A stretch of 64,000 bases of DNA, taken from NCBI RefSeq assembly GCF_014636865.1, contig NZ_BMER01000004.1:434001-498000 (forward strand), written 5' to 3'. The notes beneath the pieces were generated by a model. It did no database searches. It was not told the DNA's origin and was given only the letters and a program-made list of their open reading frames with translations. Positions 27,918-36,451 of the stretch are shown piece by piece (the first letter of the stretch is position 1; each line of letters starts with the position of its first letter). The translations under genes and the position numbers were made by a program. This DNA is from Parapedobacter pyrenivorans (GTDB taxonomy: Bacteria > Bacteroidota > Bacteroidia > Sphingobacteriales > Sphingobacteriaceae).

Positions 27918-28820
27918 TTACGGTCGCTTTATCGCATAGCGTACTTTACGCAACGCAGCTTTCGCTAACTCTCCAGACCCTATACGCCTAATTAGCTCTC
28001 CCACAAGTGCTTTGTTCGTCAAAAATGCCAGTGGTGATCTTTCATCGACTTTCTTATCTGGTAAGCTTGGATGCTCTACAATAATTGCTGAACTATCATC
28101 ACCGATATCGCGCTTTTGACTACAGACAATCACCCTGCGCGGGATTAGTAGGAAGTCCGGTTCATGCGGCCATTTCAGGATTTCGACCTTGCGAAAGTGC
28201 TTGGAAAACCAGCGAATCCACTGATCAAGGTTTGGGGACAGGCAGTGGTGATAAACGGTATCCATTTCCTTGAGGATCCAATGGATACCGGTAATATGAG
28301 TAGTATTATTGGTCAGCCGGTTAATGTCATAAACAGCGGGCAATTGATTCGGCATAAAATCCGATATATCAATGGGAGTAAGCATGCATTTTCCGTCCTT
28401 TGAAGTCCAACTCGCCAAATTTGCAACCGCCTCTTCGATTGCTTCCAGGGTTGGTAAGTATGACCAAGGTTGTCCGGTACAGGTTACTAAATCGAATCCA
28501 ACTCGCTCCAACTCCGCGTTGGATTCTGACATACTTTGATGCACAAAAGATACATTTGGATTCTCTTTTCGAGCCTGTTCCAACATCGCGCTCGAAAAAT
28601 CAAGTCCCACGCGATCAGCGTCGGGAAAGCAACTTAACAGAAACCCGGTACCACACCCCACATCCAGCCACTTTCCCGAAGGATTTATTAAGTCCGCAAT
28701 CGTTTTGATATGTAATTTTGCCTCGGCTTTCCAAATAGGATTTTCACACCAGATTTGGTTATACAGCGAGGCATAGTGTTCGTCATAAGGACCGTCTATC
28801 CGGTGATATGTCTTTTCCAT
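27918..28820 (-). CDS. Class I SAM-dependent methyltransferase
   Basis: 300 residues. The SAM-binding motif WLDVGCGTGFLL lies near residue 52, followed by GLDFSSAMLEQAR and FDLVTCTGQPWSYL at the motif IV position. The C-terminal 60 residues are basic and may contact the membrane or an acceptor. The start overlaps the upstream glycosyltransferase by 25 bp. It probably O-methylates a sugar, possibly a chain-end cap, but the acceptor is not readable. Confidence 0.82.
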   Translation of the reverse strand: MEKTYHRIDGPYDEHYASLYNQIWCENPIWKAEAKLHIKTIADLINPSGKWLDVGCGTGFLLSCFPDADRVGLDFSSAMLEQARKENPNVSFVHQSMSESNAELERVGFDLVTCTGQPWSYLPTLEAIEEAVANLASWTSKDGKCMLTPIDISDFMPNQLPAVYDINRLTNNTTHITGIHWILKEMDTVYHHCLSPNLDQWIRWFSKHFRKVEILKWPHEPDFLLIPRRVIVCSQKRDIGDDSSAIIVEHPSLPDKKVDERSPLAFLTNKALVGELIRRIGSGELAKAALRKVRYAIKRP

Positions 28821-29818
28821 GAGTATTTTAGTATATTTTCTGAACCCTGCTGTTTCATCTTCCTAGCAAATAACTCCAAGTGATTACGGAATCCGCTAAA
28901 AATAATCTTTGGAATGGCTATTAATGTTGCAGATAAATCTATATTGAAAGACTGGCGGAGCAAGGAACTTGCGGCACTTAAATTACGCTCCCTAAGCACC
29001 TTGTGCTTTGCCAGTTCAACTAGTCCATTAATATACCGATTTTCAAGGACAGAAAGCTCATGTTTAGTTAGCAGATGGCGGTACTTATTCATGACTTCGA
29101 ACGTATCTTCTACCAATAAAAGCCTTACCACCTCACTCCATTCCCTTCCGTCGTAAATATTCTGGCCGTCGATGTCTTTATACCAAAGCATTTCAAATGT
29201 GAATGCAGCTTTACATGACTTATTTAAAATCATATCCAAGTATAGGCACCAGTCATCACCAATGTTTAAAAGCTGATTCCATTGGGACACCATTGAAGAC
29301 TTCCGCATAATCAGCGATGATGATGGCGAAGGACATGCTTCCAAATATAACGCCCTTAAATCGCTCTCATTTAGTATATGCCATGTTTGGGAAGCATCTT
29401 TGATGAATGGTGCAATATAGGGATCAACTGATAAAAAGTCACGCCATTCTCCGGATTTATGTGCCTGATGCCAATTGGCAAATACAAAATCCAATTCATA
29501 CCGTTCCATCGCTCGCACACATTTTTCAACGAAATCAGCGGTCCAATAGTCATCCGAGTCCAAAGAAGCAATCAGTTCTCCGGTTGCATATTGTAACCCC
29601 GTATTACGTGCGACCGCCTGACCGGCATGAGGTTGCAGGATATATTGAAATCCCTCCAAATTTCCCAGCCGCTCCTTGGTATCATCATCAGAGCCGTCAT
29701 CCACGACAATCAATTGGATGTGTGGATATGTCTGAGACAAGACACTTTCAATGGCTTTTAATACCCTCTTAGAACGATTATAGGTGGGAATAATGACCGA
29801 TACTAATGGTGTGTTCAT
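28796..29818 (-). CDS. Family 2 glycosyltransferase
   Basis: 340 residues. The GT-A start PLVSVIIPTYNRSKRVLKAI is followed by VVDDGSDDDT and the metal-binding SLDSDDYW. The rest, including SSSLIMRKSSM and NIGDDWCLYLDM, matches GT2 enzymes of polysaccharide loci. Its ATG overlaps the stop of the GT4 gene by four bases (29815-29818), so the two are coupled. Confidence 0.88.
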   Translation of the reverse strand: MNTPLVSVIIPTYNRSKRVLKAIESVLSQTYPHIQLIVVDDGSDDDTKERLGNLEGFQYILQPHAGQAVARNTGLQYATGELIASLDSDDYWTADFVEKCVRAMERYELDFVFANWHQAHKSGEWRDFLSVDPYIAPFIKDASQTWHILNESDLRALYLEACPSPSSSLIMRKSSMVSQWNQLLNIGDDWCLYLDMILNKSCKAAFTFEMLWYKDIDGQNIYDGREWSEVVRLLLVEDTFEVMNKYRHLLTKHELSVLENRYINGLVELAKHKVLRERNLSAASSLLRQSFNIDLSATLIAIPKIIFSGFRNHLELFARKMKQQGSENILKYSWKRHITG

Positions 29819-30969
29819 TTTATACTCATTAAATCATTGACAAAATCTCTTTCAGGTTTCTCCGGTATCATTTTATCTACATATAAAGCCGCTTTTTTTC
29901 CCATCTCTTCCCAACGATCACGCGCTTCCCAAGCTCGTAACATCGCTGCTTCAAACGATAACTCATCCGCTCCACCGATGAATCCCGTTTCTCCCTCTGT
30001 AAGTAATTCTGCATTCCCGCCAACGGCCGTAGTAATGACCGGCCGACCTGCCCGCATTGCTTCCACAATCGTCAATGGCAGCCCTTCACTGCGTGATGGC
30101 AAAATCAACGCATGATGCGACTCCCAAACCGCGCTTACATTCGTTTTAAAGCCTAAAAATGTTATGTTTTCCACATCAAGTAACTCGGCCATTTCTCTTA
30201 ACGCATCCTCATCTTCACCGCGACCTACGAAGGTAATGTGGATCGGCATCGATTTCCACAAAGGCTTACTCAAGATACGCAGCAAGATATCTTGTCCCTT
30301 ATCCAGGATGAAAAGACGGGCGATACAACATATACGGACAACAGATTCCATAGCTGGAAAAGGAATCGGTCGTGAAATCTTTACTGGATTAAATATGACC
30401 TGACTACGCTTAAGACGAAGACCAAACTGCTCTTCCGTGAGCCGGAGATTGTGTTTCGAAACAAAATAACACTTATTTGCTTGATCGTAAACCTCTTTCA
30501 TAAGACTCCGATCCGTGAACGATGGCCAATAGAAGTCAACTGCCTTTTGTGAAATAATAACATACCTAATATGTTTACATAAGCATGCATAGGCATATCC
30601 CAGACCATCAAAATTTATGCCTTGCGAGACAACAACCAAATCGGGTTTGTATTTTGACAGGTGCTTGCTGAATTGTCTTACGGATGCTGTTTGTGCAAAC
30701 CCCGGAATGGCTCCATTCGGTCGCCATACTGCCCTGCGTACTAAGCGAGCTATTAGCGATGTTTTGGGTTTTATATCACACAGCTCAATACCTTTTTTTG
30801 CCAACTGGACATATTTAGTGTGTTTTCGGGGTAGCCCGTCCTTGCATACTACAATCCGGTCTCCTCGTTCCTTCAGAAGACAAGCGCTTGTTGACCACAG
30901 TTCTTCACTTCCTCCCCAATCGTCGCCGCAGGTCGTAACAATCGTTATCGTCTGTTGATGTATCTCCAT
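29815..30969 (-). CDS. Family 4 glycosyltransferase
   Basis: 384 residues. The N-terminus has CGDDWGGSEELW, a glycine-rich acceptor-side loop. The donor half has VRICCIARLFILDKGQD and ITFVGRGEDE. The C-terminal SRSEGLPLTIVEAMRAGRPVI carries the EX7E pair. It follows the ABC exporter gene by 8 bp. The donor is unknown. Confidence 0.88.
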   Translation of the reverse strand: MEIHQQTITIVTTCGDDWGGSEELWSTSACLLKERGDRIVVCKDGLPRKHTKYVQLAKKGIELCDIKPKTSLIARLVRRAVWRPNGAIPGFAQTASVRQFSKHLSKYKPDLVVVSQGINFDGLGYAYACLCKHIRYVIISQKAVDFYWPSFTDRSLMKEVYDQANKCYFVSKHNLRLTEEQFGLRLKRSQVIFNPVKISRPIPFPAMESVVRICCIARLFILDKGQDILLRILSKPLWKSMPIHITFVGRGEDEDALREMAELLDVENITFLGFKTNVSAVWESHHALILPSRSEGLPLTIVEAMRAGRPVITTAVGGNAELLTEGETGFIGGADELSFEAAMLRAWEARDRWEEMGKKAALYVDKMIPEKPERDFVNDLMSIK

Positions 30970-30977
30970 TGCCTACT

Positions 30978-32798
30978 TTAAAATTCTTGAACGAATTCTT
31001 TTTTGAAGAGCGATGCAAATTCGCCACCGGCATATTGCAATTGCTCATACGTACCAGATTCTATAATTTTGCCATTCGATAACACATAGATGTAGTCGGC
31101 ATGTCTCACAGTAGAATGCCGATGGCTGATCACCAAAGCTCCCCTTCCATTCAGGTTCTCTTTTAATTCTTGAAAGAATTTCTGCTCAGATTTAGCATCC
31201 AGTGCACTTGTAGCTTCATCTAGCACCAAAAATTTACTGGAACTGTACAACGCGCGCGCGATGGCAATTTTTTGCCATTGACCGATGCTTACTTCGTTAC
31301 CATTTTCAAAAATACGCCCCATAATCGTATCGTAACCATCTGATAGACTTTCGATAAACTCGTGCGCTCCTGCTCGTTGGGCTGCAGATTTAACCTTGTT
31401 CAATTCATGTGTTGGTTTGCTAATATCTCCTAAGCTTATGTTTTCTAATACGGATACATTATACCTGCAAAAATCCTGGAATACTGCACTGATATAACGC
31501 CGGTACTGTCGATCGGGGAAACTATTTATACTTACATTACCTAGGCTTATATTGCCTTGCGTAGGTTCGTAAAGCTTACAAATCAACTTAATCAATGTAC
31601 TTTTACCTGCCCCGTTTAATCCAACAATAGCAACCACTTTTCCCTCTGGGAAAGATAAATTTATACCACTCAAAGTCGGCTTAGCTGCATGTGGATAGAT
31701 AAAACTGACATTGTCCAGTTCAAGCGAAATCGGAGCCTCCGACTCGATCGTCACCTCAGTTTCGACCGTCCTCTTCTCCGTGCCTTTGACATCAAATAAA
31801 TCAAATATACTCTTTACAAAGATATTATTGTGATAAACAACTGTTATACCGTTAGTTACACCTTGCATCATATTGAACACCTGCGGAAAGATGACCAGAA
31901 AGACCGCTATGTCACCGATCGTTACAAGCCCCTTAATTGATCCCCATACTACATACGCGATACACGCAAAAAAACCGAAAGTTGCTAATACAGTAGCCAT
32001 TACTTCTTTTATGGTTCTCCGATAACTGATAGCCAATCGCTCACCGACAATCGCTTTTCTGATATCAACCAGCCGGGACATAAAGTGATCCCCTAAACCG
32101 AAGAGACGTACCTCCTTTGCGGAGTTTTCAGATGTCAAAAGGCTACCGAAGTATCCTGATTGGCGCTCAAGCGCCGTATGACGGAGCCGCAAAAGATTGA
32201 GCTTATCCGAGTAGTAAATCCGTATAAACAACGTCGGTAACATACAAGCTACCAATAATGGTAGAAGTAATGCGTCAATGGAAAAAATAACAGAAGCTAT
32301 GGCAAAGAGCCCCAACACTTGCTTTAACGTGTCAAACAATGTGACTACTACCGCATGAGGCCGATCATAGCCAGATTCCTTGGCACGTTGCAGTACATCA
32401 AAATATTCAGGACTTTCATAAAAAGAATAATCCAATGCCGCAGCCTTTTCATGTATCTTCGCATAAAGATGCTCTGAAACCTTCGCAGATTGTATTTCAG
32501 TTGCATATACGGAAAACGCCTTTATAACATGGTAACAAATAGTTAATAACGCTGCCCAAACTAACGTGTACATAATCTCCTCCACCTCAGTCTGTTCCTT
32601 GCTTATGGTTATAGACACCGCATCAATCAGCATTTTTAATGCATATATAGACCCGAAAAACAACAGGGTTTCTAAAATAATCATACAGATCGCCAAAACA
32701 GACCACTTGCCAGCGACCGACCAAACCAACCTCAAAGTACGGGAAATATTGAGATTTGATTTAAAAATCGCTATTCGTTTAGAAATCCGCTTAACCAT
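30978..32798 (-). CDS. ABC exporter half-transporter (TMD-NBD fusion)
   Basis: 606 residues. Six N-terminal membrane helices (about 20-320) are fused to an ATPase domain with GLNGAGKSTLIKL (Walker A), VSIGQWQKIAIARAL (signature, in the VSIGQ form) and FLVLDEATSALD (Walker B). The VSIGQ signature is common in exporters of peptides and lipids. It would dimerise in the inner membrane. In this locus it could export a lipid-linked sugar, a glycolipid or a peptide, in addition to the Wzx route. It is the first gene of the minus-strand run left of the opposite-strand GT14 gene. Confidence 0.88.
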   Translation of the reverse strand: MVKRISKRIAIFKSNLNISRTLRLVWSVAGKWSVLAICMIILETLLFFGSIYALKMLIDAVSITISKEQTEVEEIMYTLVWAALLTICYHVIKAFSVYATEIQSAKVSEHLYAKIHEKAAALDYSFYESPEYFDVLQRAKESGYDRPHAVVVTLFDTLKQVLGLFAIASVIFSIDALLLPLLVACMLPTLFIRIYYSDKLNLLRLRHTALERQSGYFGSLLTSENSAKEVRLFGLGDHFMSRLVDIRKAIVGERLAISYRRTIKEVMATVLATFGFFACIAYVVWGSIKGLVTIGDIAVFLVIFPQVFNMMQGVTNGITVVYHNNIFVKSIFDLFDVKGTEKRTVETEVTIESEAPISLELDNVSFIYPHAAKPTLSGINLSFPEGKVVAIVGLNGAGKSTLIKLICKLYEPTQGNISLGNVSINSFPDRQYRRYISAVFQDFCRYNVSVLENISLGDISKPTHELNKVKSAAQRAGAHEFIESLSDGYDTIMGRIFENGNEVSIGQWQKIAIARALYSSSKFLVLDEATSALDAKSEQKFFQELKENLNGRGALVISHRHSTVRHADYIYVLSNGKIIESGTYEQLQYAGGEFASLFKKEFVQEF

Positions 32799-33005
32799 TT
32801 ATTCTGCTGTTGTATATTCCTGATAAAATGAGATTCAAAAATCCACTGACATAGTACAGAGTTGCCTAAGTTGACTATTTACTGTGTATAATGGGTAATT
32901 TTTGTTTTTCAGGTGCATAATTATCTATTTTTTTTTACATTGCAATGGCATCTGTAGCATTGAATAATATATTGTAGTAAATCGACCACAATCAGATACA
33001 AATAC

Positions 33006-33890
33006 GTGACAACTACCCCTGAAATCTTATTCCATCCCCGCGTTGCTCATCTCCTTTTAGTACATAAATCTCCTTGCCAGGTAGGAAGACTGGTGAAACG
33101 TTTACAGCATCCTTCTGCCTCTATTTATATTCATGTTGATGGTAAGGCCCCTATTGAGCCCTTTAGAAACGCTATTTTAGAAACGGGGGTCTCCAACGTG
33201 GAATTTATAACCGACAGATATTGTATCAATTGGAGTGCTTTTAGCATGGTCGAAGCAACATTAAGTTCTCTAAGACATATCGCCACTATCGAAAAATACG
33301 ATTTCATAAATTTAATGAGTGGGGAAGATTACCCGTTGAAATCGCCATTGCAATTTCATACTTTTTTGAGTAATCATAGGGATAAGTCTTTCATGGAATT
33401 TCAAAAGCCGGGAGATGAGTGGTGGGAAGAAGCTCAGATCCGCTTCAGACGATACTATCTAAATGACTTTACCCTAAAAGGTCAATTTTTTCTGGAAAAG
33501 GTAGTCAATAAATTGACCCGTCCTCGCAAGCACCCGAAAAGTACAGTAATCGTCGGAAAATCACAATGGTTTACATTGGCTGTACCCCACCTCATGTATA
33601 TACTTAAAAACGAGAAAAAATTACGTTATCTAAAGCGGTTTTTCAAATATTCCTGGGCGCCAGACGAATTTTTCTTTCAAACGTTGTTGTATAATTCACC
33701 CTACCGCGAAAAAATCATTAACGACAATTTGCGCTATATCAATTGGGATAACGGCAAATCAAGTCCCAAAATACTCACTGCTGAGGATTTACCTGTATTG
33801 AAAGCCTCCGGAAAGTTTTTTGCAAGGAAATTTAATACAGATATCGATCGCGGCGTACTAGACCGCCTTGATGAATGGATTCTTCCATAA
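33006..33890 (+). CDS. GT14 (core-2/I-branching-type) glycosyltransferase, GTG start
   Basis: 294 residues. The only plausible start is GTG 33006: no in-frame ATG occurs before the conserved start VAHLLLVHKSPCQVGRLV, and the frame is closed upstream at 32961-32963. IHVDGKAPIE, LMSGEDYPLKSP and WAPDEFFFQTLL are the hallmarks of the beta-1,6-N-acetylglucosaminyltransferase-like family, whose bacterial members make xylosyl or GlcNAc linkages. It is the only plus-strand gene inside the minus-strand locus, so it must have its own promoter in 32799-33005. It may add a side branch under separate control. Confidence 0.85.
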   Translation: MTTTPEILFHPRVAHLLLVHKSPCQVGRLVKRLQHPSASIYIHVDGKAPIEPFRNAILETGVSNVEFITDRYCINWSAFSMVEATLSSLRHIATIEKYDFINLMSGEDYPLKSPLQFHTFLSNHRDKSFMEFQKPGDEWWEEAQIRFRRYYLNDFTLKGQFFLEKVVNKLTRPRKHPKSTVIVGKSQWFTLAVPHLMYILKNEKKLRYLKRFFKYSWAPDEFFFQTLLYNSPYREKIINDNLRYINWDNGKSSPKILTAEDLPVLKASGKFFARKFNTDIDRGVLDRLDEWILP

Positions 33891-33923
33891 TAGAAAACGG
33901 CGCATGAAACAATCTTCTATTAT
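33887..33923. terminator. Inverted repeat between convergent genes
   Basis: ATAATAGAA (33887-33895) and TTCTATTAT (33915-33923) are perfect 9-bp arms around a 19-nt loop. The left arm covers the stop codon of the GT14 gene and the right arm ends 6 bp before the sugar transferase stop. The position suggests a bidirectional stem that ends or protects both transcripts. There is no T-run and the stem is AT-rich, so efficiency is doubtful. Confidence 0.4.
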
Positions 33924-33928
33924 ATCTC

Positions 33929-35014
33929 CTAGACAGCCTCTTTCTGAAATAAAGCCGGTACTGTCTTGATTAAAATTTTCAGGTCCATCCAAAAAGAAAA
34001 ATGATTGGCATAATCGTTGTCCAATTGCCGGCGCTCTTCGTCGGACATTTCACTTCGGCCTCGTTTAGTGACTTGCCATAACCCCGTAATCCCCGCGGGA
34101 CCTAGGAAGCGTAACGCCCAATCATCGGAAGTGAGTTCCTGTGCCTCGTACAGGGGTAAAGGCCTATTTCCCACTAGCGACATATCTCCGTTCAATACGT
34201 TGAAAAGCTGCGGAAGTTCATCCAAACTCGTATTACGTAAAAAAGAACCCAGTCTGGTAACTCTAGGATCATTCTTTATTTTGATGAATGCCGATGAACC
34301 GCCATTTGTTGCGTATTGATTTAACGCAGACAATTTATCCAATTCTTTATCGGCATTGACGCGCATAGAACGGAATTTATAGAAATCAAACACCTTATAC
34401 CCGGTTCCTGCCCGTTTGCTCCGATAAAAAACCGGACCTTTCGAATCCAATTTTATTAGTAAGGCGATTAACAACATAATCGGCAAAAAAAACAATAGGA
34501 CTAAACCGGCAACCACGATATCAAACAATCGCTTTGTAGCCGGAATCTTGTAATGTATCGCAGGAACACTAACCCGATAGGCTTTCCCTTCATTCCGGAT
34601 ATGCTTAAACCTCAATATGAACTTAACACGTTCTCTAAGATCAGCGACGTTGAACGGATAAAAGTAAATATCATTTACAAAAGGCCGAAATGCCTCGATC
34701 ACCGTATTCTTATTTCCTGAAAAATTCAGCAAAATAATACTGACGCCTTGAGTAATGGGATTGCTTTTTATGCTCGTAATCAGACGTTTGACTTCTGCCG
34801 TTTCGATACCGACCTCCAGCAATAATAATTCGGGGACATGCAATAAGTCGCAATTACTGATAAACAGCTCCAAATCCCTGATTTGGCTAAATTTAGTAAT
34901 ATCAGCGTTATCAAAAAAATCACTAGCCAGCTCATCACTGAACCTATTTCCTAAATACGCAATAGATATAGTAAGAAAATGCCGTTCATTTTTTACATCA
35001 GTTAATAAATCCAT
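33929..35014 (-). CDS. Initiating sugar-phosphate transferase fused to a pseudo-receiver domain
   Basis: 361 residues. The C-terminal part (about 160-361) is a bacterial sugar transferase (WbaP/WcaJ/PglC class): KRLFDIVVAG, a single membrane helix, FYRSKRAGTGYKVFDFYKFRSM, LDELPQLFNVLNGDMSLVGNRP and GLWQVTKRG. It should transfer a sugar phosphate to undecaprenyl phosphate and start the repeat. The usual multi-helix N-domain is missing. Residues 10-140 instead read as a response-receiver fold in which the acceptor Asp is Glu67 (LLLLEV), the Lys-Pro-Phe motif is Tyr119-Pro-Phe, and the switch Ser/Thr is Asn97. It cannot be phosphorylated in the normal way, and Glu may mimic the phosphorylated state. 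The gene overlaps the stand-alone receiver gene by 17 bp. Confidence 0.87.
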   Translation of the reverse strand: MDLLTDVKNERHFLTISIAYLGNRFSDELASDFFDNADITKFSQIRDLELFISNCDLLHVPELLLLEVGIETAEVKRLITSIKSNPITQGVSIILLNFSGNKNTVIEAFRPFVNDIYFYPFNVADLRERVKFILRFKHIRNEGKAYRVSVPAIHYKIPATKRLFDIVVAGLVLLFFLPIMLLIALLIKLDSKGPVFYRSKRAGTGYKVFDFYKFRSMRVNADKELDKLSALNQYATNGGSSAFIKIKNDPRVTRLGSFLRNTSLDELPQLFNVLNGDMSLVGNRPLPLYEAQELTSDDWALRFLGPAGITGLWQVTKRGRSEMSDEERRQLDNDYANHFSFWMDLKILIKTVPALFQKEAV

Positions 35015-35387
35015 AGGTCGATGTGTTAAAAATATTTCCGATTGATTGTTTTAGCTTAAGTGGATCAAAAGGTTTACGGAGACATTGATTGACAGCATAC
35101 GGAAGGTCGTTTAATTCTTCGTGGATATTCTCGGACGCAGACAATACAATGACGGGTATTTCAGAATATAGACCACTCACTTTAAGACATTTAAGAAAGG
35201 ATTTACCGTCCATATGTGGCATGACCCAATCCATGATAATTAAGTCAGGAACATTCCTGTTTTCCAAATAAACAAAGGCTTCGTACCCATTAGGTGCAGC
35301 GTCCACGTCAAAGTCCTTTGACAATATGAAGTGTAACAATCTTTGTATTGTGGGCTCGTCTTCTACCAGAAGTATTTTCTTCTTCAT
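34998..35387 (-). CDS. Stand-alone response-regulator receiver protein
   Basis: 129 residues, only a receiver domain. All key residues are present: acidic pair Glu9-Asp10, acceptor Asp53 (IIMDWVMP), Ser83 (VLSAS) and Lys105 (RKPF). There is no output domain, so it acts by protein-protein contact. Its end overlaps the start of the sugar transferase with a degenerate receiver domain, and the coupling suggests the two proteins interact, perhaps as a heterodimer of true and pseudo receiver. No histidine kinase is in the window. It is the first gene of the minus-strand locus. Confidence 0.9.
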   Translation of the reverse strand: MKKKILLVEDEPTIQRLLHFILSKDFDVDAAPNGYEAFVYLENRNVPDLIIMDWVMPHMDGKSFLKCLKVSGLYSEIPVIVLSASENIHEELNDLPYAVNQCLRKPFDPLKLKQSIGNIFNTSTYGFIN

Positions 35388-35469
35388 ACTTTATAGCTTG
35401 GAAATCTTACTCGGACAAATCTCCACGTTTTTTGCGAAATCTAACTGAAAAACTGTGCCTTTTCGTTCA

Positions 35470-35491
35470 ATTGTAGCGATTCCACTACAAT
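35470..35491. promoter_or_regulatory. Small inverted repeat in divergent intergenic region
   Basis: ATTGTAG and CTACAAT form perfect 7-bp arms with an 8-nt spacer. It lies 83 bp upstream of the receiver gene and 85 bp upstream of the CPBP-like gene. It could be an operator for one or both divergent genes, or chance. Confidence 0.3.
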
Positions 35492-35527
35492 CTTACTTTC
35501 CGTTTCAAAAAAGCACGTTTGACACTA

Positions 35528-35556
35528 TTGATTTACCATTAATTTTTACACTTTTG
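35528..35556 (+). promoter_or_regulatory. Possible Bacteroidota promoter of the CPBP-like gene
   Basis: TTG at 35528-35530 and CACTTTTG at 35549-35556 are 18 bp apart, close to the TTG / TAnnTTTG consensus with one mismatch in the -7 box. The ATG is 20 bp downstream. Confidence 0.35.
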
Positions 35557-35575
35557 ATTTTAAATTCATAGCCCG

Positions 35576-36373
35576 ATGAGAGATTTTATTAAAAAACATG
35601 AAGTTTGGATATTCTTGACGCTCGCGCCTTTACTCAATGCAGTTGTAACTTATGCGAACAGTAAGGGAATTGTTGAAGGATACGCGTATCAACACGGTCG
35701 ATTTTTTGCCCTTTTATTTTTTTTGATTTGTGTTGTAACCTTTACAAGAGGGATAAAAGGCGTGAAAGATTTGTTTAGACCGATGTTGATATGGAAAATT
35801 AATCCTAAATGGTATCTATTCAGTTTATTATTCTCATTGACAATCTGTTCCTTCACACTATTGCTTAAGAGCTTTTATCACGGAATTGATTATTCTTCGC
35901 TGATGAAGTTTGATTTTCCGCCATTCGGAATCTCTATCATGTTGTTGACTTGGGCATTTATGGGTGAGGTTGTCTGGGTCAGCTACGCCATTCGGGAATT
36001 ATCAAAAACGTTACCCCCTTTTTATGCAAGTCAAATCATCGGTTTTTTCTGGACTTGTTGGTGGCTACCCTCAGTTTTAATCAATGTAGGTGTGATCTCC
36101 GACCTTCCGATATGGGCCCTCCTGCTGAATATGATGGGCGCCGCCGGGATGTGTGCGGTAGTTTATGGAAAAACGAAAAGTGGTGTCTGTGTGTGGATAT
36201 TACAATTTATGCTGAATATGTCTCTACTCATACTACCCGTATCGCCCACAGTGGGCGGGGCAGCGACGTATAGTACGTTCGCGGTGCTTTATTATGTGGT
36301 AATGTTAGGCTTTATGTATTTTATGAATCCGGCAAGTGAGCGAGTGATGAGATTCAAACCTAACCCGCAGTGA
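35576..36373 (+). CDS. CPBP-like membrane protein with degenerate protease motifs
   Basis: 265 residues with about eight membrane helices. The helix pair containing GEVVWVSYAIREL and, later, FFWTCWWLPSVL looks like motifs 1 and 2 of the CPBP (Rce1/Abi) glutamic protease family. In the usual EExxxR / FxxxH pattern the second Glu is Val, the Arg is lost and the motif 2 His is Trp. It is therefore probably a non-catalytic relative, perhaps a membrane regulator or scaffold. It is transcribed away from the polysaccharide locus. The function is unknown. Confidence 0.6.
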   Translation: MRDFIKKHEVWIFLTLAPLLNAVVTYANSKGIVEGYAYQHGRFFALLFFLICVVTFTRGIKGVKDLFRPMLIWKINPKWYLFSLLFSLTICSFTLLLKSFYHGIDYSSLMKFDFPPFGISIMLLTWAFMGEVVWVSYAIRELSKTLPPFYASQIIGFFWTCWWLPSVLINVGVISDLPIWALLLNMMGAAGMCAVVYGKTKSGVCVWILQFMLNMSLLILPVSPTVGGAATYSTFAVLYYVVMLGFMYFMNPASERVMRFKPNPQ

Positions 36374-36387
36374 TTGCCGTACGCCTG

Positions 36388-36429
36388 AAAACAAAAAAGC
36401 TGGCCATGTATCTTCCTGCATGGCCGGCT
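36388..36429 (-). terminator. Rho-independent terminator of the HEAT/DUF1080 gene
   Basis: AGCTGGCCATG (36398-36408) and CATGGCCGGCT (36419-36429) form an 11-bp stem with one G-T pair and a 10-nt loop. On the minus strand it is followed by TTTTTTGTTTT. It starts 23 bp after the stop codon of the minus-strand gene and also lies after the stop of the plus-strand gene. Confidence 0.65.
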
Positions 36430-36451
36430 ATCAATTCCGTTATCAGAGATC

